A DNA stretch of 64,000 bases from JAGQWW01 sp041392845 (GTDB taxonomy: Bacteria > Bacteroidota > Bacteroidia > Chitinophagales > Saprospiraceae). Positions within the stretch are counted from its first letter, which is position 1. Each line of letters starts with the position of its first letter. The notes under the pieces are model-generated. The model ran no database searches, was not told where the DNA came from, and saw only the letters and a program-made list of their open reading frames with translations. Positions 35,640 to 45,215 of this stretch are shown in pieces. The stretch covers positions 1-64,000 of the forward strand of contig JAWKLG010000030.1 of assembly GCA_041392845.1 (NCBI GenBank), read 5' to 3'. The translations under genes and the position numbers were made by a program.

Positions 35640-35933
35640 ATGAAATCACCGATAGATTTTGAATTTCTGGAAGAATCAACTGAAACCCTTAGAGCTATTG
35701 CACATCCTATTCGCCTGGCAGTGATTAGCTTATTGAAAACCAAAGGACCGTTGACTGTAACAGAGATTTTCGAAACCTTGGATATTCAACAGGCTGTAGC
35801 ATCCCACCATTTGCGCATAATGCGTAGTCGTAATGTGGTGAAAGTGCAACGTGATGGTCAGAACTCCATTTACTCCTTGTCTGACCCGGAATACTTTCAG
35901 ATAGTGGAAACCATGCAAAAGGTCCTTAAATAG
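35640..35933 (+). CDS. ArsR-family winged-helix repressor
   Basis: A 97-residue protein, almost only a winged helix: LRAIAHPIRLAVISLLKTKG, then LTVTEIFETLDIQQAVASHHLRIMRSRNVV and a wing QRDGQNSIYSLSD. It lacks the cysteine-rich ELCVCDL metal site of classical ArsR/SmtB, so it is probably not a metal sensor of that type. The gap to the response regulator is 14 bases, so it leads the operon arsR-RR-HK. TATATAGAT lies 40 bases upstream, and the same 9-mer is half of a perfect palindrome before the porin gene. Confidence 0.85.
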   Translation: MKSPIDFEFLEESTETLRAIAHPIRLAVISLLKTKGPLTVTEIFETLDIQQAVASHHLRIMRSRNVVKVQRDGQNSIYSLSDPEYFQIVETMQKVLK

Positions 35934-35947
35934 TAAATCAAGCCTTA

Positions 35948-36625
35948 ATGAAAATATTGATAGTTGAGGACGAGCTCCCTGTTGCAGAAACCATGTTGAG
36001 AGGCCTTTCCGAACAAGGTTATGAAGTGGTCCACGAAGCTGATGGTTTATTAGGTTTGCAAAAAGCATATGAAGAAACCTTTGATCTGGTAATACTTGAT
36101 GTCATTCTGCCCAGAATGAATGGAATAGAAATCAGCAGGAAACTTCATCAAATGGAAGGTTTTCAATCTCCTGTTTTATTCCTGACTGCCCTGGGCTCAG
36201 CAGATGATATTGTAGAAGGATTGGACACAGGCGCCGATGATTACTTGGTTAAACCGTTCAATTTTAAAGAATTACTTGCCAGAATAAGAGCACTTACCAG
36301 AAGGAAAAATCCTCATACACACGGTAATGTATTACGGATGGCTGACCTGATAGTTGATCTGGATGCTAAAAAGGTAATTCGGGCTGGCAAAGAATTAAAA
36401 CTAACTGCAAGAGAATTTTCCTTATTGGAGTTTTTGTTGAAAAACAGGAACCGGGTTATTTCCAGAAATGATATCCTGGAAAATGTATGGGATATGAACT
36501 TCGATCCAGGCACCAATGTAGTGGATGTTTACGTCAATTACCTTCGAAATAAAGTCGATAAGAAGTTTGACAAAAGACTCATTCATACCATAGTAGGTAT
36601 GGGGTATGTTTTAAGGGAAGAATAG
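35948..36625 (+). CDS. OmpR-family response regulator
   Basis: A 225-residue protein with a receiver domain (phospho-acceptor Asp51 in LVILDVILPR; DD pair replaced by ED at residues 7-9; Lys in LVKPF) and a C-terminal trans_reg_C winged helix (LTAREFSLLEFLLKNRNRVISRNDILENVWDMNF). It is of the CusR/CopR length and style. The kinase gene follows after 10 bases, so they form a two-component pair. Targets are unknown; copper is possible given the family, but nothing nearby proves it. Confidence 0.92.
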   Translation: MKILIVEDELPVAETMLRGLSEQGYEVVHEADGLLGLQKAYEETFDLVILDVILPRMNGIEISRKLHQMEGFQSPVLFLTALGSADDIVEGLDTGADDYLVKPFNFKELLARIRALTRRKNPHTHGNVLRMADLIVDLDAKKVIRAGKELKLTAREFSLLEFLLKNRNRVISRNDILENVWDMNFDPGTNVVDVYVNYLRNKVDKKFDKRLIHTIVGMGYVLREE

Positions 36626-36635
36626 AATTTACCAT

Positions 36636-38000
36636 ATGACCATTCGCGAGCGGCTTACCTTAACCTATTCTACAGCAACTGCAATCGTAGTGATAGCCCT
36701 CGGTATTTTTATTTTCATTTTCACCTCCAGATATCATGACAGAGAGTTTTATTCCAGATTAGATGAAAGAGTTGAAATAACCGAACAATTATTTTTAGAA
36801 GAAGAAAATCTGGAACCTGAGATTTACCGAAGTATTCGCGAGAAATTTCTGCATACCCTCGATAATGAAACTGAACTGGTTGAAAAGATTGAAGGAGACC
36901 CTGGAGATTTGAAAGACAGCTTGAAGCTTCGGTTTCCTGAAGTTTTTATAAATGACCTTTTCTCTAAGGAGAATGCTCATTTTAAAAATGGAAATAAAAT
37001 GGGTGCTGGCAAACTGTTCTCAGTGAAAGATGGAAATTACGTCATTATAGTGCAGGCAGAAGATTTGTTTGGAAATACCAAGCTGCAACATTTGGGTCAA
37101 ATATTGGCTATTGGTATTCCTGTTTGTATTTTAATAATTGTATTGATTGGACGTTATACCGCCAAAAGAGCGCTGGATCCGGTCCGCCAGAAAATTGATC
37201 AGGTTAATGAAATTACAGCTACCAAACTCCACAAGCGTCTTAATGTGATAAATGAAGATGATGAGATAGGAGCTTTGGCACTTACCTTTAATAAGCTGTT
37301 AGAAAGGTTGGAAACTGCCTTTAAACTTCAAAAAAAATTTATTGCCAATGCATCCCATGAAATTCGAAACCCTCTGGCCGCTATTTTAGGGGAAGCAGAA
37401 GTTTCGCTTTCTAAAGAGAGGGATGCAGGTGACTATAAAATGTCTTTGGAAAAGATCAGTTCTGAAGCAAACAGGTTGAATAATCTGGTGAGTAATTTAT
37501 TGCAACTCGCCAAAGCCGAATCTGATACCAGTCAAATGACCCTTCAGGAATTGAGAATGGATGAAATTATGTTTGAAGTACTCCAATCCATCAATTTTTC
37601 CTATCCTGAAAATAAGGTGAATATAGAATTGCCAGAAAATGTAGAAGATAGCAGTGAGTTGGAAATAATGGCCAATCCAAATTTAATTAAAGCTGCTTTG
37701 TTAAACTTGCTGGAAAATGCAGTTAAGTTTTCAGAAAATGACTTCGTATTGTTCCAACTTAAAAATGAGGCTGAGAATCTTGTAGTTTCAGTTGTAGATA
37801 CCGGGATCGGAATCCCTGAAGAAGAACTGGATAAAATCAATCAAACCTTTTACAGAGCTTCAAATGCTATGTTTTTTAAAGGTTTTGGAATCGGAGTTCC
37901 ACTTGCTATGAAAATATTTGAAATACATAATGCAACTTTTGTTTTGAAAAAAAACCTGCCGCGCGGAACCATCGCGGAAGTCCGTTTTAATCGCAAGTAA
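36636..38000 (+). CDS. Membrane sensor histidine kinase
   Basis: A 454-residue kinase: an N-terminal membrane helix, a periplasmic sensor of about 140 residues without a recognised fold, a second helix (near residues 150-172), a HAMP segment, then HisKA with His241 (ANASHEIRNPLAAI) and HATPase (N box LLNLLENAVKF, G box VDTGIGIP). Partner of the response regulator just upstream. The C terminus has a FKGFGIGVPLAMKI variant of the G2 box, where GxGLGL is expected. The stimulus cannot be read from sequence. Confidence 0.92.
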   Translation: MTIRERLTLTYSTATAIVVIALGIFIFIFTSRYHDREFYSRLDERVEITEQLFLEEENLEPEIYRSIREKFLHTLDNETELVEKIEGDPGDLKDSLKLRFPEVFINDLFSKENAHFKNGNKMGAGKLFSVKDGNYVIIVQAEDLFGNTKLQHLGQILAIGIPVCILIIVLIGRYTAKRALDPVRQKIDQVNEITATKLHKRLNVINEDDEIGALALTFNKLLERLETAFKLQKKFIANASHEIRNPLAAILGEAEVSLSKERDAGDYKMSLEKISSEANRLNNLVSNLLQLAKAESDTSQMTLQELRMDEIMFEVLQSINFSYPENKVNIELPENVEDSSELEIMANPNLIKAALLNLLENAVKFSENDFVLFQLKNEAENLVVSVVDTGIGIPEEELDKINQTFYRASNAMFFKGFGIGVPLAMKIFEIHNATFVLKKNLPRGTIAEVRFNRK

Positions 38001-38190
38001 TTGAAATAGAGCTTTTTGTAAGTTTGTTTATTGTAAAATATGTATTTGAATTTTTTACATTCAACTTGAACTTTTCGATAAAAGACCTTGCTTGTTCGAT
38101 CAATTTCCAATTTCTAATCCGATTCTAATTTTAGTTTAATTTCTCTCTAATAGTAGCTTGGTTTCTTTGGGTATTAAATAAATCGACCCA

Positions 38191-39801
38191 ATGGAAAAAT
38201 TAAAAACTGGTTTCTTCGGAAACCTCAAAAGCGATCTACCAGCAAGTTTGGTAGTCTTTCTCGTTGCAGTCCCCTTGTGTTTGGGAATTGCAATGGCCTC
38301 AGGAGCACCACTTTTCTCTGGAATTATTGCAGGAATTATAGGTGGAATTGTAGTTGGAGTAATTAGTGGATCGCCACTTGGAGTAAGTGGACCTGCAGCA
38401 GGATTGGCAGTCATCGTTTTAAATGCCATCACTGACCTTGGTGCCTTCGAATCATTTTTACTTGCAGTTGTTTTAGCTGGCGTAATTCAATTTTTATTAG
38501 GAATTGCAAAAGCAGGAATTATAGGATATTATTTTCCAAATTCTGTCATCAAAGGTATGCTTGCCGGAATCGGTGTGATTATTATTTTGAAGCAAATACC
38601 TCATGGATTTGGTTATGATGGAGATTATGAAGGGGATATGTCATTCTCACAAACAGACGGACAAAATACCTTCACAGAGTTGTTTAACATGTTGGATTTT
38701 ATAAGCCCTGGAGCTACTCTAATCTTTTTCATTTCTTTCTTGATTTTGATTTTATGGGAAAGGCCTTTTATGAAGAAGATCAAACTGTTCAGCATTATCC
38801 AAGGTCCTCTGGTAGCGGTTACGGCTGGTATTTTTTTCAATCTCGTATTCAGTGGCCATGAGACATTTGGAATAGCCAAGGAACATTTGGTAACCTTGCC
38901 GGTAGCCTCAAGTGCGACTGAATTTTTTACCTTTTTTACGTTCCCCGACTTCAGTCAAATTACAAATCCAACGATTTGGATAACTGCAATAACGATTGCA
39001 GTGGTAGCAAGTCTCGAGACATTATTGTGTGTAGAGGCTACTGACAAATTGGATCCTTACAAAAGGGTAACCCCAACAAACAGAGAGCTTCTTGCTCAGG
39101 GAACCGGTAATTTCTTATCAGGACTTATAGGTGGTATTCCGGTCACCCAGGTTATAGTTAGAAGTTCTGCCAATATACAGTCAGGTGGAAAAACCAAAGC
39201 TGCTGCAGTTTTCCATGGTATTCTGCTTTTGGCGAGTGCTATGTTGGTTCCAAATGTTTTGAATATGATACCCCTGGCCTGTTTGGCCGCCATTCTTGTG
39301 GTGGTTGGCTACAAACTGGCAAAACCCTCCACTTTTAAATCTATGTACAGGATGGGGTGGTATCAATTTATCCCTTTTGTAACAACCGTTGTTGCGATTG
39401 TACTTACTGATTTATTGATTGGTATTTCGATTGGTTTGGCAATAGCAATTTTCTTTATCCTGAGAGAAAGCTTCAAGAATCCTTATTACGTGAAAGCAGA
39501 CGACGTTTGGGAAGATGGAAGATTGCACATCCAGTTGTCTGAAGAAGTAAGTTTTATAAAAAAAGGAAGAATCTTAAATGCCCTCAATCAGATTCCGGAC
39601 AATGCAAAGGTTACGATTGATGCAAGTAATACGGTAACCATAGATCAGGATGTGATAGATATCATTTATGATTTTGAAGAAAATGCTGAATCAAGAAATA
39701 TTGATGTACAGTTGATAGGATTGCCACTTGGACATACACCAGACCCTAAAAAAGTGTTCAATGAGGTAATTACCACTAAAAAAGACGCCATTCTAGGCTA
39801 A
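38191..39801 (+). CDS. SulP family anion permease with STAS domain
   Basis: A 536-residue permease with about 10-12 membrane helices and a short cytoplasmic STAS-like tail (VTIDASNTVTIDQDVIDIIYD). The SulP signature region is near the N terminus (KSDLPASLVVFLVAVPLCLGIAMASGAPLFSGIIAG). Members carry sulfate, bicarbonate or other anions; this subfamily often pairs with carbonic anhydrase, but none is present here. It is followed by a strong terminator, so it is an independent unit or ends the arsR-RR-HK block. Confidence 0.9.
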   Translation: MEKLKTGFFGNLKSDLPASLVVFLVAVPLCLGIAMASGAPLFSGIIAGIIGGIVVGVISGSPLGVSGPAAGLAVIVLNAITDLGAFESFLLAVVLAGVIQFLLGIAKAGIIGYYFPNSVIKGMLAGIGVIIILKQIPHGFGYDGDYEGDMSFSQTDGQNTFTELFNMLDFISPGATLIFFISFLILILWERPFMKKIKLFSIIQGPLVAVTAGIFFNLVFSGHETFGIAKEHLVTLPVASSATEFFTFFTFPDFSQITNPTIWITAITIAVVASLETLLCVEATDKLDPYKRVTPTNRELLAQGTGNFLSGLIGGIPVTQVIVRSSANIQSGGKTKAAAVFHGILLLASAMLVPNVLNMIPLACLAAILVVVGYKLAKPSTFKSMYRMGWYQFIPFVTTVVAIVLTDLLIGISIGLAIAIFFILRESFKNPYYVKADDVWEDGRLHIQLSEEVSFIKKGRILNALNQIPDNAKVTIDASNTVTIDQDVIDIIYDFEENAESRNIDVQLIGLPLGHTPDPKKVFNEVITTKKDAILG

Positions 39802-39875
39802 AAAAAATAACCCATAGCGGGTAAAGAGTATTTGAACTGTATAGTTCGAATTTTCATCGGGTAGATTTATTTGCG

Positions 39876-39907
39876 AGCCCTTCGGATTTTCCGGAGGGCT
39901 TTTTTTA
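39876..39907 (+). terminator. Rho-independent terminator after SulP gene
   Basis: Arms AGCCCTTCGGA and TCCGGAGGGCT with a short T-rich loop, followed by seven or more T bases. Confidence 0.9.
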
Positions 39908-39977
39908 TGTTTCAATCCTAAAGTAGACTCCTTTCAAGCTTTTTTTATCAATTTTGCCGCCCTTAAAACGATACCAT

Positions 39978-41024
39978 ATGATCACTTTTGATACTTCTAA
40001 TGTTCAATTAAAAAGTTTGATAACGCACTGGGTTGGGAATAAACAACATGAAGAAACTGTGCGTCTGAGTGATTTGGAAAGCCAGATTATTGAAGAATCA
40101 ATGGAATACCTGTTGGAGTATTTCATTTCTCCATTTGAACCCAATGGTTTTCACCACTTTTTTCATCCGGTCGAATTGAGTCATAACGAAGTCTACAAAA
40201 TTGCAGAAGGTATCTTCAATGGAGAAAAAGACTTTGTCAAAGGTTCTAGAGACCTGGCCACTATGTTGCATGAACACACCAATCACCCAAAAATAAAATC
40301 CGGCGAACTAAATGTGGTTCATTTTGAAAATCTTATTCTTGGAGATGAGATGGTGGATGGTATCGGTATTTTTAAATCAGAAACCAATGTACCTTTTATA
40401 AAAATGCTGGCTCAGGAACAACAATTTACCTTGGGACACCAGTTTGGATTTGAATTGGGCGGGATGGATAAGGGTTGTCTAATTTTTAATACGCATCCCA
40501 GTGACGGATACCAGGTTTTGGTTTTTGACCATACCAACAGAGCATTGGATACAAAATATTGGATCAATGATTTTCTTCAGTTGATTCCTTCTTCAGATGA
40601 ATATTATAACACCAAAGAGTTTTTAAATCTTACCAAAAAATACATCTCTCACGGCATCGATGAAACCGTTCCTGTTTCAAAAACAGATAAAATCGATATG
40701 CTGAACAAGTCGGTGGAATATTTCAAACAAAACGATACCTTCGAAAAAGAAGCTTTTGAAGATGCAGTTTTTGAAAATGAAGATCAGAAAGCATCCTTTC
40801 GCAATTTCCAAACTGAATTCCTGGCAGAGAAGAGGGTAGAGCTGGCAGATACCTTTGGAATTTCAGAGGATGCAGTTAAAAAACAAGCCCGCGTTTTTAA
40901 AAGTGTTTTAAAGTTGGATAAAAACTTCTCGATTTATATCCATGGTGATAAATCGCTCATCCAGCGAGGAGTAGATGTTGATGGAAGAAAATATTACAAG
41001 TTATACTTTGAGGAAGAAAGCTAA
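39978..41024 (+). CDS. Nucleoid-associated protein (NdpA/YejK-like)
   Basis: A 348-residue protein from ATG 39978 (MITFDTSNVQLKSLITHWVG). The layout fits the YejK/NdpA nucleoid-associated family: an N-terminal block IEESMEYLLEYFISPFEPNGFHHFFH, a central FEMLILGDEMVDGIGIFKSE-like region (here NLILGDEMVDGIGIFK) and a C-terminal part with KQNDTFEKEAFEDAVFENEDQKASF. Such proteins bind nucleoid DNA; in other bacteria they are small-genome-independent housekeeping proteins. Neighbours do not add information. Confidence 0.75.
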   Translation: MITFDTSNVQLKSLITHWVGNKQHEETVRLSDLESQIIEESMEYLLEYFISPFEPNGFHHFFHPVELSHNEVYKIAEGIFNGEKDFVKGSRDLATMLHEHTNHPKIKSGELNVVHFENLILGDEMVDGIGIFKSETNVPFIKMLAQEQQFTLGHQFGFELGGMDKGCLIFNTHPSDGYQVLVFDHTNRALDTKYWINDFLQLIPSSDEYYNTKEFLNLTKKYISHGIDETVPVSKTDKIDMLNKSVEYFKQNDTFEKEAFEDAVFENEDQKASFRNFQTEFLAEKRVELADTFGISEDAVKKQARVFKSVLKLDKNFSIYIHGDKSLIQRGVDVDGRKYYKLYFEEES

Positions 41025-41058
41025 AGCTATTTTTTGTATGGGTAGGTAAATTGTGGTG

Positions 41059-41128
41059 TGCGGAGTTCGCTGTGCGCTATTCGCTTTTCGCTGTTCGCTT
41101 TTCGTAGTTCGTTTTTTGACTTTCGCTT
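41059..41128 (+). repeat. Heptamer array TTCGCTN, 10 units
   Basis: Unit starts at 41059, 41066, 41073, 41080, 41087, 41094, 41101, 41108, 41115 and 41122; eight begin TTCG or TGCG and the unit at 41115 is degenerate. Here the CGTAAAC half of the composite element is absent. The rest of the gap 41025-41448 shows no gene; a 41-codon minus-strand reading near 41170-41290 is broken and was not called. Confidence 0.88.
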
Positions 41129-41374
41129 TTTAATAGATCCTTTTGGTTGAATAGCTTAGGAGTATTATTTCAAGCTTTTGGTTTCATGGTCATTGACTTG
41201 TAATCCGGAAGTTTTCCATTTTTTTTCGTAGGAACTGATGGAATAAGTCAATTCTGATATTGGTTTCTTTGCCTGGATTTTTCTTTTCCATACTTAATTT
41301 TTATTGATTGCATTCCTTCCAAAGAAATTTTTGTTGAGTGAGGATTTGAAGAAATTTACATTTATTCTTGGAGA

Positions 41375-41392
41375 TATATAGATATCTATATA
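41375..41392. promoter_or_regulatory. Perfect 18-base palindrome TATATAGATATCTATATA
   Basis: A perfect 18-base palindrome 57 bases before the porin start. Its half-site TATATAGAT also occurs at 35591-35599 before the arsR gene, and ATCTATAT occurs at 51680-51687 before the propionyl-CoA synthetase gene. It is a candidate operator for the ArsR-type protein. Confidence 0.45.
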
Positions 41393-41448
41393 CATTTATG
41401 CCGTCCGAGGATAAAAACAACAAATTTCTAAATCGTTCACTAATAAAA

Positions 41449-42744
41449 ATGCGCCTTATGCACCTTAAGAATTTTACAAAATTTTTCTTGGCGGCAGTGA
41501 TGTTTTGGGGCTTGGCAAGCAGTGTAAATGCACAGGAGAAAAAAGAAGTAGATCATTCATACAAACCCTTGGTTGTAAAATTGAATGATGACGGAAGTAA
41601 ATATGTCCGATTCATTATCTGGCATCAACAATGGCTGACTTCCAATAATCTGTCGGCCGAAAACAGCAAATTTCAGGTGAATTCACTTGCGCGGAGATCC
41701 AGATTTTTGGCTTTTGCCCAGGTTTCTCCAAGATTTTTAATTCTTACTCATTTTGGTTTAAATAATTTGTCTACCGGCAATATGACCTCCCTTGGAAACA
41801 ATGGAGATGGACCCCAATTCTTTCTTCATGATGCATGGACTGAATTCAAAGTTGCCGATCAATTGTACATTGGTGGAGGCCTGCATTACTGGAAAGGACT
41901 GACTAGAATGTCCAATGGTTCTACACTTAACTTTATGACGCTCGATGCGCCCAGGCCATTTATAGGTTGGCATTCTTTAGGAATCACAGATCAATTTGCC
42001 AGGCATTTAGGAGTATATGCAAAAGGTGAAATTGGAAAATTCGATTACCGACTTGCGGTTAATAATCCTATGAGACCTTCCAATTCGATTGGAGCCGGAG
42101 CAGATTTTGGTAAAATGGGCAGTACACTTACCTATACTGGTGCTGCCTCAGTAGATCAAAATGGCGATCCTACAGGAAATACTATTGTTGAAGGGTACTT
42201 CCGCTACAACTTTTGGGATAAAGAATCCACCAAATTGCCCTATCAGGTAGGAAGTTACCTTGGCGGAAAAAAGGTTTTGGGCCTTGGTGCCGGATTCTTT
42301 GCACACCCAAATGGAATGTACAATGAAGAATCAGCTGAACATGAAAATGTAACCCACTTTGCAGTGGACGCCTTTCTCGATATGCCTGTAAAAGGAGGAG
42401 ATTGTTTGAATGCTTATGCTGCTTTCATGGCCTTCAATTACGGAGAAAATTATGTAAGCCGTTGGGCAGGAACCGGAAATGCGATTTATGCTCAGCTTGG
42501 ATATAAATTCAAAGACTCGAAGTTTATGCCTTATGTAGCTTTCCAAAATGCCTCCTACGAAGGTTTTGAAAAATCTTTAAATGGGCTGGATGTAGGATTA
42601 AATTATTTTATTCTGGGGCATAATGCAAAGTTGACCCTTGAATATCATCAAATTATGAATGATCCTAGAGAAGTGCCCGCTTTTGATTATGACACCAATA
42701 ACACATTTAGTCAAATCAGACTACAGGCGCACATTTTCTTATAA
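41449..42744 (+). CDS. Outer-membrane porin-like protein
   Basis: A 431-residue protein from ATG 41449, which starts a signal peptide ending in SSVNAQ; an ATG 9 bases later is an alternative. The rest is an alternating amphipathic beta pattern with aromatic girdles (RFIIWHQQWLTSNNLS, FLAFAQVSPRFLILTHFGLNN, FDYRLAVNNPMRPSN) and an aromatic C-terminal end RLQAHIFL. It is likely a 16-stranded carboxylate or phosphate-type porin. Its position directly before DUF4212 and the symporter suggests that it admits the small acid that the symporter takes up. Confidence 0.78.
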   Translation: MRLMHLKNFTKFFLAAVMFWGLASSVNAQEKKEVDHSYKPLVVKLNDDGSKYVRFIIWHQQWLTSNNLSAENSKFQVNSLARRSRFLAFAQVSPRFLILTHFGLNNLSTGNMTSLGNNGDGPQFFLHDAWTEFKVADQLYIGGGLHYWKGLTRMSNGSTLNFMTLDAPRPFIGWHSLGITDQFARHLGVYAKGEIGKFDYRLAVNNPMRPSNSIGAGADFGKMGSTLTYTGAASVDQNGDPTGNTIVEGYFRYNFWDKESTKLPYQVGSYLGGKKVLGLGAGFFAHPNGMYNEESAEHENVTHFAVDAFLDMPVKGGDCLNAYAAFMAFNYGENYVSRWAGTGNAIYAQLGYKFKDSKFMPYVAFQNASYEGFEKSLNGLDVGLNYFILGHNAKLTLEYHQIMNDPREVPAFDYDTNNTFSQIRLQAHIFL

Positions 42745-42804
42745 TGGAATTTAGTATTGACCTTTCAAAGTTTACCTTATTTTCTAACCATAAAAATTCA
42801 GATT

Positions 42805-43062
42805 ATGTCTGGTAAAAATCTCCAGGATTATTGGAAAACCAATATCCGCTACGTGCTAATGTTGCTGGTTGTGTGGTTTTTGGTTTCCTACGGAGCCGGA
42901 ATATTGTGGGAAGATGCCCTCAATAATATTCGACTGGGAGGCTTTAAGCTAGGTTTCTGGTTTGCCCAGCAAGGTTCTATCTATGTTTTCGTGATCCTCA
43001 TTTTTGTCTATGTCTATCTTATGAATAAGCTGGATGAGGAATATGATGTAAACGAAAATTAA
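42805..43062 (+). CDS. DUF4212 small subunit of a sodium:solute symporter
   Basis: An 85-residue protein from ATG 42805 (MSGKNLQDYWKTNIRYVLM); the TTG reading from 42757 is not used. Two membrane helices and the block FGAGILW..LGGFKLGFWFAQQGSIYVFVILIFVYVY-like order (here VSYGAGILWEDALN and KLGFWFAQQGSIYVF) are the DUF4212 pattern. These proteins are always next to VC_2705-type symporters and are thought to be their small subunit. The symporter begins 27 bases downstream. Confidence 0.9.
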   Translation: MSGKNLQDYWKTNIRYVLMLLVVWFLVSYGAGILWEDALNNIRLGGFKLGFWFAQQGSIYVFVILIFVYVYLMNKLDEEYDVNEN

Positions 43063-43089
43063 CTTTTAAACAATTAAAAAAATCTTACC

Positions 43090-44778
43090 ATGAGTGTTCA
43101 GACATGGACTTTTATATTGGTTGGGATCACCTTTGCACTGTACATTGGTATTGCGATTTGGTCCAGAGCAGGTTCCACCAAAGAATTTTATGTAGCAGGG
43201 GGTGGAGTCCACCCGATTGCCAACGGTATGGCAACTGCTGCAGATTGGATGTCGGCCGCATCCTTCATTTCAATGGCCGGTTTGATTTCTTTTTTGGGGT
43301 ATGATGGAAGTGTTTACTTGATGGGCTGGACAGGAGGATATGTGCTCCTGGCACTCTTGCTAGCACCCTATCTCCGAAAGTTTGGGAAGTTTACCGTTCC
43401 CGATTTTATTGGAGAACGGTACTATTCTCAAACAGCCAGAATTGTAGCAGTAATATGTGCCTTATTCGTTTCCTTTACTTACATCGCAGGCCAAATGCGT
43501 GGTGTAGGGATTGTATTCTCCAGATTCCTGGAAGTTGATATCAATATGGGGGTTATCATCGGTATGGCCATCGTATTTATCTATGCGGTTTTGGGAGGTA
43601 TGAAAGGAATCACCTACACCCAGGTTGCACAATATTGTGTATTGATTTTTGCCTTCATGGTTCCTGCTATTTTTATCAGTATAAAAATGACAGGCAATCC
43701 GATTCCTCAAATCGGTTTGGGCGGTACCGTTGCAGATGGTCAATACTTGTTGGATAAACTGGATGGTTTGAACCAGGAGTTGGGCTTCTCAGCTTATACT
43801 GAGGGTACCAAACCGATGATTGATGTATTCTGTATCACCTTTGCTTTGATGGTGGGTACTGCAGGTTTGCCTCACGTTATTGTACGATTCTTTACAGTAC
43901 CTAAAGTGAAAGATGCGCGTATCTCTGCAGGTTGGGCTTTGATTTTTATTGCCTTGTTGTACACAACGGCTCCTGCGATTTCTGCATTTGTTAGAACCAA
44001 CATGATAGAAACAGTTTCCAATAAGCCTTATGCAGAAATGCCAGGTTGGTTTAGCAAATGGGAACAGGCGAAATTGATCAAATTTGAAGACAAAAATGGC
44101 GATGGTAACATTCAATATGTAAAAGATGCTACTATAAATGAATTGACGGTTGACAGAGACATCATGGTTTTGGCCAATCCGGAAATAGCAGGTCTGCCTG
44201 CATGGGTGATTGCCCTTGTAGCAGCAGGTGGTTTGGCTGCGGCACTTTCTACAGCAGCAGGATTGCTTTTGGTTATTTCTTCAGCAGTTTCTCATGATTT
44301 GTTGAAAAATGCCATTAAGCCTGACATTTCAGAGAAAGGTGAATTGATTGCAGCAAGAGTTGCAGCTGCAGTTGCAGTAGTTTTCGCCGGGCTTTTAGGA
44401 ATTTATCCACCGGGTTTCGTGGCCCAGGTTGTTGCATTCGCCTTTGGTCTCGCCGCATCCTCGTTCTTCCCGGCCATCGTATTGGGAATATTTGACAAGC
44501 GTACCAATATGCAGGGAGCGGTTGCGGGTATGATTGTAGGAATTATTTTCACAGCTACCTACATCATTTATTTCAAATTTATCAATCCGGAAATGAATAA
44601 TTCTGAGCATTGGTTCCTGGGTATTTCACCTGAAGGAATTGGCACCATCGGAATGATGGTAAATGCTGTAGTAACTATTGTTATTTCAAGAATTACTCCC
44701 GAGCCACCTGAATCCATCCAGGAACTGGTTGAAAATATCAGAATTCCGAGAGGAGCAGGTTCTGCACATAGTCATTAA
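43090..44778 (+). CDS. Sodium:solute symporter, VC_2705/ActP type
   Basis: A 562-residue member of the SSS family with about 13 helices. Blocks: EFYVAGGGVHPIANGMATAADWMSAASFISMAG near the N terminus, FTYIAGQMRGVGIVFSRF and VLGGMKGITYTQVAQY in the middle, GGLAAALSTAAGLLLVISS at helix 8. The helix 8 serines are those that bind sodium in the family. Characterised ActP-related transporters take up acetate and related monocarboxylates; context (acs, prpE, CrbS-like sensor) supports acetate. Partner of DUF4212 upstream. Confidence 0.93.
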   Translation: MSVQTWTFILVGITFALYIGIAIWSRAGSTKEFYVAGGGVHPIANGMATAADWMSAASFISMAGLISFLGYDGSVYLMGWTGGYVLLALLLAPYLRKFGKFTVPDFIGERYYSQTARIVAVICALFVSFTYIAGQMRGVGIVFSRFLEVDINMGVIIGMAIVFIYAVLGGMKGITYTQVAQYCVLIFAFMVPAIFISIKMTGNPIPQIGLGGTVADGQYLLDKLDGLNQELGFSAYTEGTKPMIDVFCITFALMVGTAGLPHVIVRFFTVPKVKDARISAGWALIFIALLYTTAPAISAFVRTNMIETVSNKPYAEMPGWFSKWEQAKLIKFEDKNGDGNIQYVKDATINELTVDRDIMVLANPEIAGLPAWVIALVAAGGLAAALSTAAGLLLVISSAVSHDLLKNAIKPDISEKGELIAARVAAAVAVVFAGLLGIYPPGFVAQVVAFAFGLAASSFFPAIVLGIFDKRTNMQGAVAGMIVGIIFTATYIIYFKFINPEMNNSEHWFLGISPEGIGTIGMMVNAVVTIVISRITPEPPESIQELVENIRIPRGAGSAHSH

Positions 44779-44801
44779 TTAGGGTTTTAGGTATAATACA
44801 A

Positions 44802-44828
44802 ATGGCCGGCTTTTTTATGGTCGGCCAT
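44802..44828 (+). terminator. Weak hairpin after the symporter
   Basis: Arms ATGGCCG and CGGCCAT with a 13-base T-rich loop, 17 bases before the ATG at 44846. T bases sit in the loop, not after the stem, so it may be an attenuator or processing site rather than a full terminator. Confidence 0.4.
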
Positions 44829-44845
44829 ATTTAAAAAATAATAAA

Positions 44846-45058
44846 ATGAGATTACGACTTTCTCCGGTTGCTTCCGATTTATTTATCACAGTTTTTGTGA
44901 TGGCTACCCTTTATTGGAGGTTTACTTTTGAATCAGATATACAAGGGTATTTTTTGATCTCCATGGGAATTGGTGCCTTTTTCCTTTTGTTTTTATGGGC
45001 ATTGGTGAAAGTTAAATTTCTAAATCCTAGTTGGTTTGGACTGTTAGATGAAAAATGA
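44846..45058 (+). CDS. Small two-helix membrane protein, 70 aa
   Basis: The sequence is MRLRLSPVASDLFITVFVMA, a polar turn (RFTFESDIQGY), a second hydrophobic helix and a charged tail. No family recognised. It lies between the symporter and the sensor gene, so a role in the same transport/sensing theme is possible. A clear terminator follows. Confidence 0.65.
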   Translation: MRLRLSPVASDLFITVFVMATLYWRFTFESDIQGYFLISMGIGAFFLLFLWALVKVKFLNPSWFGLLDEK

Positions 45059-45134
45059 AAATATTTTTCTTTACGAATAAGTGGTCTGCTAAATCACAGG
45101 TTTTGGTTAGGAAAAATCATAGGCAGAACATGAT

Positions 45135-45163
45135 GGGAGTTGTGGTTTACAACTCCCTTTTTA
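45135..45163 (+). terminator. Rho-independent terminator
   Basis: Arms GGGAGTTGT and ACAACTCCC followed by five T bases; ends the transcript of the symporter/small protein group. Confidence 0.85.
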
Positions 45164-45215
45164 ATACCATGAATTTTCCTTTTATTTGTTTCTTACTTCT
45201 GCCAAATTATCCATT

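Noticed and set aside
41170..41290. Minus-strand reading with protein-like character (ends GLQVNDHETKSLK)
   Set aside because: It needs a frame change to link an ATG to the good frame and is only about 41 codons; too weak to call even as a pseudogene.
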